A stretch of DNA of 5,215 nucleotides from assembly GCA_003646525.1 (NCBI GenBank), contig QMKU01000127.1, positions 1-5,215 on the forward strand. Direction: 5' to 3'. The translations under genes and the position numbers were made by a program. Under the pieces are notes generated by a model that did not search any database, was not told the origin of the DNA, and worked only from the letters and a program-made list of their open reading frames with translations. The first letter of the stretch is position 1, and each line of letters starts with the position of its first letter. Positions 1 to 5,215 of this stretch are shown in pieces. This stretch comes from Campylobacterota bacterium. Lineage in GTDB: Bacteria > Campylobacterota > Campylobacteria > Campylobacterales > Sulfurovaceae.

Positions 1-13
1 AAATAACGCAGGA

Positions 14-94
14 TTTTTGTTTCTAGTCACATTCTCTCAAGAGGAGCATAGCTATTCTATGCGACGATTGAGAGAATGTGACTAGGAGCAAAAG
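14..94. repeat. Long two-stage hairpin downstream of brxL
   Basis: CTAGTCACATTCTCTCAA (23-40) is matched exactly by its reverse complement at 68-85, an 18-bp perfect stem. Extending outward to 14-22 and 86-94, the arms stay complementary at 24 of 27 positions. The three differences are all G-U wobbles when read as plus-strand RNA, and A-C mismatches on the other strand. Inside the 27-base loop a second stem, GCATAG (46-51) with CTATGC (57-62), closes a five-base loop. It begins 78 bases past the brxL stop and could end or protect the operon transcript. However, neither strand has a U-run directly after the stem: the minus-strand tail starts AAACAAAAATCC and the plus-strand tail GAGCAAAAGG. 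So it is not a standard intrinsic terminator. Other options are a genome-wide palindromic repeat or small mobile element, or the 3' structure of a plus-strand transcript from a convergent gene off the left edge. Confidence 0.8.
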
Positions 95-163
95 GACAAG
101 TTAGGTGGGTAGAATTGTTTTTGTGAGATTCCTTAGTAACCTTTCAGATCAAGATTTCATTAG

Positions 164-2215
164 CTATTCCATCAAAATACTCTTCTGTATCAACATCTGA
201 TTATCTGAGTAAAACGGTACATCAGTTTGTCCAAGTACAGAAGCTGGAACATTTGCCAATTCACTCAAGTTATCCATTGGCACGACTACCACTTTTGCAC
301 CATTTTCTGAAAGCATGGTGATCTTATCTGCAAAGTTGCCAGCTCGTTCTATTGCACCGCCCACAGATATATTTCCGAGGAGTGCCAAACCTGCTTTTAA
401 ATTCTTTCTATATATCACAGAAACTATGGCTATATACACAGCTGACCCGATACCCGTAGAGATTGTTGAGCCCAATATATTACTTACCTGAATCGTTACA
501 TCATAGTTTTGCAAGGAGTGCTGCTCACTTAAAATTGTCTTCTCGTTGGCTTTTATATATTGGTAAGTATTTTTGATATTCTCTTTTACATTTGTACTGC
601 TAACACCTGTGATATTTAACTTTCCAGATCCGACAGTAGTAACCACTTCGATCCTCACAAGTGCCATATTGTCACCATCACTTGTACTTGTGTAACAGAC
701 CCCTGGTTGCAATGGAGTATTCTCTATGAGATGAGAGCCTCTCTCTTCAGGAAGCCCTACGAAGAACTCTTCTTGTGTCTCTTTATCGATATAAGAAAAA
801 TTGGTATCCCAAAACTCCATACCACCTATGCGTTTGAGTTGCTCTTTCACTCTTCGTCTCATCTCCAAAGCAATCACCAAATACTCTCTTACATCTTCTT
901 TTGTGTAGTCACCATTGGGGTGCATCAGCTTTATAAAACCAGATACCGTTTTTTTAACAGGCTTAGTATCACGCTGCTTGAGGTGAGAACCAAGAGAGAA
1001 GTACTCTTCGAGAACATCTGTGTAATTCATTCGCCTAAATGACTTTAGGGCTTCAGAAAGATAGTCTGTACTAAACCCGAAACTGGCAGTAAAATGTTTG
1101 GGAGCAAACTTGATCATCTCCCAGCCTGGCAGATAAAAGTGTAAACGATCCAAAAATGCGGTATCACTATTAACTTCATCTGAAAGTGGACTAAATAGGT
1201 TTGAAGTTTGTAATACGGTTTCTACTGGTTGGTTGATGTTGCCATTGAAAATGATAGAAGCTACCCCTGTTATTTCTCCTCCAGATCCTGCACGAGAGAA
1301 TGAGCCCGATTCCATATAATCCTTCATTAGTGGAATTGCGTCTCTGTCTTTAAAGATCTTATCCGTTGCTTCATCAAAACAGATTGCATCCCATTGCCCT
1401 ACTGCGCCGACCTTTCCTGTACCACCATGTACAAATAGTTTGGCGATAGTCCCTTGTCCCCCAGAGATCAATACGGCATAAGGGGTGAGCTCTTTGTAGA
1501 CAAATGATTTACCAGTAGAACGAGGTCCAAGTTCAATAAAGTTAAAGTTTGATTCTACCATTGGTAGCAAACGAGATAACAAGAGTATTTTTACCCTATC
1601 AGTCATCCCTTCTGCATCTGGTTCATAACCACAGCTTCTCAACAATACATCAATCCACTCTTTTTTATTGAACTCCTGTCGTTTATCAATGATCTTGGAG
1701 TTATCAAAGCTAGAGAGTTGAATAGGTTTTATATCTTGCACTACAAAAGGGAAAATATTTGATCCTATTTTAATATTAGGATCATACTCGACATCGATGA
1801 TCGCCCAAATACCACCCATCAACATTTTATCATGCTGGTTTACAAGTGCATCACTGATATTGGCATCTTTGATATTACTGTTTTGAAGGTGTGCCCAGTA
1901 TTTGTCTTTTTTTGAATCCAACCTAACAGATATCTTGTCAATGATCTTATATTTACCATCTTCTCGTATACGAGAGTGTATTTTAGTAGCTTCTTCAGGG
2001 TTCACATAATGTTCAGAGAGGATCTTTTTTACATTTTCAAGCCCCTCTTTTATCTTCTGCTCATCATCTGTAGAGCAAGAGTTAGCGATCAAATACTCCA
2101 GCACAAACACAGGTACATTTGCACCTACTTTGACAGCTCGTACTAAATCTTTTTTTACCACATATCCTCTAAAGTTATCTAATAACTTATGATCTAATTC
2201 ATCCAATACAATCAT
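164..2215 (-). CDS. brxL: BREX protein BrxL (AAA+ ATPase with Lon-like C-terminal domain)
   Basis: BrxL is the AAA+ component of type 1 BREX. Published structures of homologues show an ATP-dependent, ring-forming DNA-binding protein resembling MCM helicases, and its ATPase is required for phage restriction. The 683-residue protein is about the usual family length. The N-terminal part (about 1-200) has the family-typical GANVPVFVLEYL and GGIWAIIDVEY stretches. The AAA+ core shows Walker A GPRSTGKS (230-237), Walker B AICFDEA with D281/E282, a sensor-1-like IIFNGNI (321-327) and a candidate arginine finger in FLDRLHF (R357). Residues about 500-683 resemble the Lon peptidase fold (PLQPGVCYT, GNISVGGAIERAG, KVVVVPMDN). 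However, aligned by eye, the Lon catalytic Ser and Lys positions fall on Gly588 and Ala629, so protease activity is not expected. The ATG at 2215 is preceded by GAGAGG six bases away. The gene starts 18 bases after the pglZ stop, so it is in the same operon, and it ends in TAG. Identification is by recognition of family sequence, not by a search. Confidence 0.95.
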   Translation of the reverse strand: MIVLDELDHKLLDNFRGYVVKKDLVRAVKVGANVPVFVLEYLIANSCSTDDEQKIKEGLENVKKILSEHYVNPEEATKIHSRIREDGKYKIIDKISVRLDSKKDKYWAHLQNSNIKDANISDALVNQHDKMLMGGIWAIIDVEYDPNIKIGSNIFPFVVQDIKPIQLSSFDNSKIIDKRQEFNKKEWIDVLLRSCGYEPDAEGMTDRVKILLLSRLLPMVESNFNFIELGPRSTGKSFVYKELTPYAVLISGGQGTIAKLFVHGGTGKVGAVGQWDAICFDEATDKIFKDRDAIPLMKDYMESGSFSRAGSGGEITGVASIIFNGNINQPVETVLQTSNLFSPLSDEVNSDTAFLDRLHFYLPGWEMIKFAPKHFTASFGFSTDYLSEALKSFRRMNYTDVLEEYFSLGSHLKQRDTKPVKKTVSGFIKLMHPNGDYTKEDVREYLVIALEMRRRVKEQLKRIGGMEFWDTNFSYIDKETQEEFFVGLPEERGSHLIENTPLQPGVCYTSTSDGDNMALVRIEVVTTVGSGKLNITGVSSTNVKENIKNTYQYIKANEKTILSEQHSLQNYDVTIQVSNILGSTISTGIGSAVYIAIVSVIYRKNLKAGLALLGNISVGGAIERAGNFADKITMLSENGAKVVVVPMDNLSELANVPASVLGQTDVPFYSDNQMLIQKSILME

Positions 2216-2221
2216 CTTCTA

Positions 2222-2227
2222 CCTCTC
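2222..2227 (-). promoter_or_regulatory. Ribosome-binding site of brxL
   Basis: GAGAGG lies six bases upstream of the brxL ATG at 2215, inside the 18-base gap after the pglZ TAG. It supports the chosen start and expression of brxL from the shared transcript. Confidence 0.65.
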
Positions 2228-2233
2228 AAATAT

Positions 2234-4459
2234 CTATAATAATCCGCCAAGATCTCTGGCATTATCTTTTTTAATTACTGCTCTGTCTAACTGCTCTTTA
2301 GTGATAGCGTCAAGAAGCTGTACTTCTATCTCACTGTAGCCATCAAATGCAAACTCTTTCTCTATGTCTGCATTACTTATAAGTGTAACTATCTCACTCT
2401 TATTAATCTGTTTTCCAGCACTAAAGAATAGAAGATAAACCTTACGCTCTAATGAGAATAGACTATCATCAAGAGCCCCTGCTTGGATCTTCACGCTGTA
2501 CAGTTCTCCAGTCACACACTTCAGATTACTTTTGTTTGTAATGGTAGCAGATAAATTATTTGTATCTGCACTGTTGTTCTCCCAGCAGATAAATGGAGTA
2601 ATCAGTTCCTGAGGAGAAAGTCCACCATGACTAAATCCATAAGTCCCTACTGTCTTGAAGGGACTCATAGTTGTAGCAAAATAGATATAATTGTACTCGT
2701 TATATTTCTGCTTTTTTTCTATCAGTACAGCACCATTGATCTCTTGCTTCTCTACTGTTCTCACATATCGTTCAGCTTTTTTCACTACGCCCCTGAAGTC
2801 AACAGTAACCTTGTCGGCTTCAGTCAAGTACCCTGTCAATACAAAACCATGGTCTGTTATCAGATAGACTTTCTTATAGCCATTACCTAGTAACAACTCT
2901 ATCTTCTGCGCAAAATAACTCTCTGCTTCGGGGAAATATTTGAGTGCCTTATTGTTCATCTTGTCACCAAGTTCATCAATATCTTTATATTGGCTTACCA
3001 AATACTGATGCTGTGTATCTTCAGTAACCTGATCGAGATAGACAAAACCTATATCCTTATCACTATGCTGTGAAGCCAAGAACTGTTCTCTTTTCTGCAA
3101 AGTAGCTTCTACTGTAGCATTAGAGATATAGATCTGACTCATATTATTTTCTGTCTCTGATGGCGTATCTGCCAATATCGCATCATTCTTTACTTTAAAC
3201 TCTTGAGGGACCTTGGCAATAATATTTTGCGCCACTTCATAAGTGATCCCATCTCCCACTATTACAGCTGTTTTTTGCGTGTTGTTTTCTATAATTTGAT
3301 CTAGTGTTCCCGTCTGATTCTGCTCATACTCGCCAAAATATTTGAACCACTTATCTAGGAAAATAGTAATGATGTTCTTGTAATACTCTTGGTACGGTTC
3401 CAGTATGGTTCTATTCTCTATGAACTCTGTATAGAGTCTTCGCATAGCTTGATCCACCTCATACAGGTGCTTGGTATAGAATGCTATACACTCATCGAGA
3501 GAAGAGAGTTGGTTGATGTCTTTTTCATCAAACTCAATGAGCACTTTGACATCTTTCCAAAAAGTGACACTCATACTTTTAGCTTGTCTACTCTTCACTC
3601 TTTGATTGATTTGTACAATATATCGCACCATAGCATCTTTATTATAAAGATCTTGACCGATCACTTTAAGCCATTCGTGGTCAATAGATACAAAAGGATG
3701 TGATGTGCATACACTCCATATATCAAGCTCTTGCGGTAGAGTATAACTTTTCAAATACTTGTCAAAAGAGTCTTTATACTCTCTGGAGTCAAGCCACGCA
3801 ACATAAACATGCTCAAAAGTCTTATCGACCTTCCCATTAGCTAGACCATCAAGCATTGTATTGAGAACTTCTCTTGCTAGTGTCTCGGGTGGTTTTTCTA
3901 TATAGTCTTGATCTAAGTGTTCATTGATCTTTTTGTAAAATTGTGTTTGTAGATGCTCATCGTATTTACCCATATAGATTTGAGGATCATGCAGAAATGG
4001 TAATAACTCTTTTTCCATATCAAATATCTCACCCACACCGCTACTCAGCCCTATCCAATAACTTGCGTCATTACCCACACTGACTTTGGCAGCAGAGATC
4101 AGTTCATCTTCCGACATATTCAGATTGAGATTCAATGTCTTATGAAGATTGTCTTTTACATAGTTTTGCAGATACTTGATCTCAATCACACCATTGGTTT
4201 CACAATACTCACGAACAAATTTCAATTCATCTTTTGACCGTGCAGTGTATATCAGGTATTTATTGCCTAAATCTCTCTCTTTTTCAATCAAATACTTAAC
4301 ATGCAACTCTTCAAGGTCATCTTCTACCTCATGCACACTAATACTATCATCCAATGTACCCAGTAAAAATTTCGCTGTTTTCGACTCATCTATGAGTACA
4401 ACAATATGATGTTTATCATAGATAGTATCTAAGTCTTTTTTGAACCATTTATCAATCAT
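2234..4459 (-). CDS. pglZ: BREX phosphatase-like protein PglZ
   Basis: PglZ is the alkaline-phosphatase-superfamily component conserved in all BREX types. Its natural substrate is unclear, and it is needed for phage exclusion. The protein has 741 residues. The N-terminal half (about 1-390) is helical and poorly conserved. The phosphatase-type core runs from about 395 to 627 and carries the expected metal-site motifs: VIVGDGITYEVA (399-410, D403), the loop DTPSETENNMSQIY (431-444), VYLITDHGF (531-539, D536 and H537) and HGGLSPQELITP (611-622, H611). A C-terminal beta-rich domain follows (about 635-741) and ends in ARDLGGLL, an ending familiar from BREX-1 PglZ proteins. It is somewhat shorter than the roughly 800+ residues I associate with many type 1 PglZ proteins, and the usual DA-x-RYE motif reads DGITYE here, so it may belong to a divergent subtype. 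The ATG at 4459 is chosen because AAAGGAG lies ten bases upstream and the N-terminus (WFKKDLDTIYDKHHIVVLID) fits the family. It sits 172 bases after pglX and 18 bases before brxL. Confidence 0.93.
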   Translation of the reverse strand: MIDKWFKKDLDTIYDKHHIVVLIDESKTAKFLLGTLDDSISVHEVEDDLEELHVKYLIEKERDLGNKYLIYTARSKDELKFVREYCETNGVIEIKYLQNYVKDNLHKTLNLNLNMSEDELISAAKVSVGNDASYWIGLSSGVGEIFDMEKELLPFLHDPQIYMGKYDEHLQTQFYKKINEHLDQDYIEKPPETLAREVLNTMLDGLANGKVDKTFEHVYVAWLDSREYKDSFDKYLKSYTLPQELDIWSVCTSHPFVSIDHEWLKVIGQDLYNKDAMVRYIVQINQRVKSRQAKSMSVTFWKDVKVLIEFDEKDINQLSSLDECIAFYTKHLYEVDQAMRRLYTEFIENRTILEPYQEYYKNIITIFLDKWFKYFGEYEQNQTGTLDQIIENNTQKTAVIVGDGITYEVAQNIIAKVPQEFKVKNDAILADTPSETENNMSQIYISNATVEATLQKREQFLASQHSDKDIGFVYLDQVTEDTQHQYLVSQYKDIDELGDKMNNKALKYFPEAESYFAQKIELLLGNGYKKVYLITDHGFVLTGYLTEADKVTVDFRGVVKKAERYVRTVEKQEINGAVLIEKKQKYNEYNYIYFATTMSPFKTVGTYGFSHGGLSPQELITPFICWENNSADTNNLSATITNKSNLKCVTGELYSVKIQAGALDDSLFSLERKVYLLFFSAGKQINKSEIVTLISNADIEKEFAFDGYSEIEVQLLDAITKEQLDRAVIKKDNARDLGGLL

Positions 4460-4521
4460 AATCTAATTGCTCCTTTAATAAAAATTCTTCCAACTGTTGA
4501 TTTATTAAAGGAATGAACCAT
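4456..4521 (-). CDS. Possible 21-residue leader peptide overlapping the pglZ start
   Basis: This is a short ORF (MVHSFNKS...KGAIRL, basic, no recognised family). Its ATG at 4521-4519 follows GGAG (4529-4532) with a seven-base spacing, a better layout than that of pglZ itself. Its TGA overlaps the pglZ ATG by four bases (ATGA), the classic arrangement for translational coupling. The ORF runs through both arms of the inverted repeat at 4471-4512, so ribosomes translating it would open the hairpin that hides the pglZ ribosome-binding site. The sequence of the peptide may not matter. The chance of a short ORF in AT-rich DNA is high, so the case rests on the combination of start signal, overlap and hairpin. 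It could instead be a coincidence inside a decayed gene. Confidence 0.35.
   Translation of the reverse strand: MVHSFNKSTVGRIFIKGAIRL
4470..4476 (-). promoter_or_regulatory. Ribosome-binding site of pglZ
   Basis: AAAGGAG lies ten bases before the pglZ ATG (4459). It fixes the start codon. Six of its seven bases form the 3' end of the inverted-repeat stem described at 4471-4512. Confidence 0.75.
4471..4512 (-). promoter_or_regulatory. 12-bp perfect inverted repeat burying the pglZ ribosome-binding site
   Basis: On the plus strand TCCTTTAATAAA (4471-4482) is followed after 18 bases by its exact reverse complement TTTATTAAAGGA (4501-4512). In the minus-strand mRNA the 3' arm contains AAAGGA, six of the seven bases of the pglZ ribosome-binding site AAAGGAG, so folding would pair it with UCCUUU. 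The stem is mostly A-U with two G-C pairs at its base, so it should be of moderate strength and could be opened by translating ribosomes or by temperature. The repeat could also serve as a protein-binding operator in DNA. The symmetry is seen directly; the function is inferred. Confidence 0.55.
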
Positions 4522-4528
4522 TAATTAT

Positions 4529-4532
4529 CTCC
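4529..4532 (-). promoter_or_regulatory. Ribosome-binding site of the putative pglZ leader ORF
   Basis: GGAG, within GGGTTGGAG, stands seven bases before the ATG at 4521 and outside the inverted repeat, so it would be accessible when the pglZ site is folded away. Confidence 0.35.
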
Positions 4533-4548
4533 AACCCTTCATGTGATT

Positions 4549-4566
4549 TTGAGGTTGCATCCTCAA
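4549..4566 (-). repeat. Small 6-bp hairpin in the pglX-pglZ spacer
   Basis: In the mRNA sense TTGAGG and CCTCAA flank the six-base loop ATGCAA. No U-run follows it, so it is not an intrinsic terminator and the pglX transcript should read on into pglZ. It lies just upstream of the leader ribosome-binding site. It may be without function. Confidence 0.3.
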
Positions 4567-4631
4567 TATTAACTATCATCTTTTTTAACCTATAGCTTTT
4601 TCTTCTATCTCACTCTTGATCATATATACAC

Positions 4632-5215
4632 CTACCAATCCGCAACCAAATACTTCTTCAACTGCCCAGCATTCAGCACATCATACGCCAACATCTTTTT
4701 CTTCTGCAAAGGGGCTATGTTTTTTCCTACTCCGCTGTCTAGGATTGGATTATAGCCTTCTTCTAGTAGTTCGTCTATTTTTACTTTGAACTCTTTGATC
4801 TCTGCTAGTTGTTTGTAGATGAGATCTTTTTCATTTTGGGCTTTGGCACTGTTGTCGTTTGATAGATCACTTTGTCGGGTTACCAGTGAGCGTTCTCTGT
4901 GTTCTATGTAAACTGATTTTAGGCGGAAGAGGTTATCTCTGCTCCATTTATAGATGATAATATAAGCATCAAAACCTTGGTGCTCTCCACTTGTTAGATG
5001 CCAAATGAATGGTGTTTTTGGCAAATAACTAAACATATTGAGATGATCAGAAGATTCTTTAAAAAAATAATTGTTTATATAGTCACCTAAATCCTTTTCA
5101 AGTATTTTATCAAAAGAAGAAAACTGAGCTGCGCTAAACCCTTTCTCGTTAAATTTCTCTTCTATACGTTCAAGTAGTATCTTTTCACCTGAGTTTGCGA
5201 CAAGAGGGATAATTC
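4632..5215 (-). CDS. pglX: BREX DNA methyltransferase PglX, C-terminal 193 residues (5' end beyond window)
   Basis: PglX is the site-specific adenine-N6 methyltransferase of BREX. It marks host DNA, and it is also needed for phage restriction. Only the C-terminal 193 residues lie here. The frame stays open from the TAG stop at 4632-4634 to the right edge, with the first full codon at 5213-5211 (IIPLVANSGEK). The Met at 5036 is therefore internal: it has no ribosome-binding site and the upstream 59 codons read as protein. The methyltransferase catalytic motifs are outside the window. What is seen is the C-terminal recognition and tail region: TPFIWHLTSGEHQGFDAYI followed by an IYKWSRDNL stretch, a charged, probably coiled-coil segment (AKAQNEKDLIYKQLAEIKEF), and the tail DSGVGKNIAPLQKKKMLAYD plus VLNAGQLKKYLVADW. 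These closely match PglX C-termini as I know them. Its position just upstream of pglZ and brxL supports the call and the type 1 assignment. No damage is seen in the visible part. Confidence 0.88.
   Translation of the reverse strand, partial: IIPLVANSGEKILLERIEEKFNEKGFSAAQFSSFDKILEKDLGDYINNYFFKESSDHLNMFSYLPKTPFIWHLTSGEHQGFDAYIIIYKWSRDNLFRLKSVYIEHRERSLVTRQSDLSNDNSAKAQNEKDLIYKQLAEIKEFKVKIDELLEEGYNPILDSGVGKNIAPLQKKKMLAYDVLNAGQLKKYLVADW

Noticed and set aside
1..106. Integron attC-like site: ACCTAAC (minus strand, 106-100) and GTTATTT (minus strand, 7-1) flank the hairpin
   Set aside because: The second box does not fit GTTRRRY, the spacers between boxes and stem are long, and the stem lacks the unpaired bases that define attC. 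No integrase or cassette is seen.
49..169. 9-bp direct repeat TAGCTATTC at 49-57 and 161-169, considered as a target duplication
   Set aside because: One copy is inside the hairpin loop and the other covers the brxL stop codon. Nothing between them looks like an inserted element, so chance is likely.
707..1042. Plus-strand ORF of 111 codons inside brxL
   Set aside because: It lies wholly opposite well-conserved brxL sequence, has no recognisable family features, and its composition (Phe, Leu, Ser rich) is that of antisense to a coding strand.
2627..2890. Plus-strand ORF of 87 codons inside pglZ with a hydrophobic look
   Set aside because: It is a shadow of the conserved pglZ core. The hydrophobic stretch is the antisense of charged Lys/Glu codons.
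3389..3703. Plus-strand ORF of 104 codons inside pglZ
   Set aside because: Shadow of pglZ, with no start signal or family features.
4176..4409. Plus-strand ORF of 77 codons opposite the pglZ N-terminal region
   Set aside because: Shadow of pglZ; Ser/Leu/Thr-rich antisense composition.
4560..4631. Promoter for pglZ in the spacer (TATATAT and CTATAG stretches)
   Set aside because: AT-rich sequence gives many such matches. No convincing -35/-10 pair with proper spacing was found.
4632..5036. A separate 134-residue gene starting at Met 5036
   Set aside because: The same frame is open for 59 more codons to the window edge and reads as PglX. There is no ribosome-binding site before 5036.

Overview
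The window holds the 3' half of a BREX (bacteriophage exclusion) phage-defence operon, all on the minus strand and so read from right to left. In transcription order it contains the last 193 codons of pglX (adenine-specific DNA methyltransferase, 5' end off the right edge), a 172-bp spacer, pglZ (alkaline-phosphatase-superfamily protein), an 18-bp gap, and brxL (AAA+ protein with a Lon-like C-terminal domain). The order pglX-pglZ-brxL is that of type 1 BREX. The missing genes brxA, brxB, brxC and the rest of pglX are expected beyond the right edge. In type 1 systems PglX methylates an adenine in a non-palindromic site to mark self DNA. PglZ and BrxL, with BrxC, are needed to block replication of unmarked phage DNA by a mechanism that does not simply cut it.

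The organism is a bacterium with AT-rich DNA. All three genes end in TAG, and ribosome-binding sites are of the ordinary GGAG type. Nothing here fixes the taxon. A Campylobacterota-like or other AT-rich Gram-negative host is a guess from protein style only.

Region by region: bases 1-163 lie downstream of brxL and contain no gene, but they hold a striking hairpin (18-bp perfect arms, 27-bp imperfect arms) that lacks a U-tract on either strand. Bases 164-2215 are brxL and bases 2234-4459 are pglZ. Bases 4460-4631 separate pglX from pglZ and are the least ordinary part of the window. They carry a perfect 12-bp inverted repeat that would bury the pglZ ribosome-binding site in an mRNA hairpin. They also carry a 21-codon ORF with its own good ribosome-binding site that runs through the hairpin and ends in a 4-base overlap (ATGA) with the pglZ start. 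This looks like a translational coupling device for pglZ. The same spacer also reads as three protein-like blocks in three successive frames, so a decayed small gene is a competing explanation. Bases 4632-5215 are the pglX 3' end.

The protein system itself is a known one. The parts that may be undescribed are the pglZ leader arrangement and the terminal hairpin.
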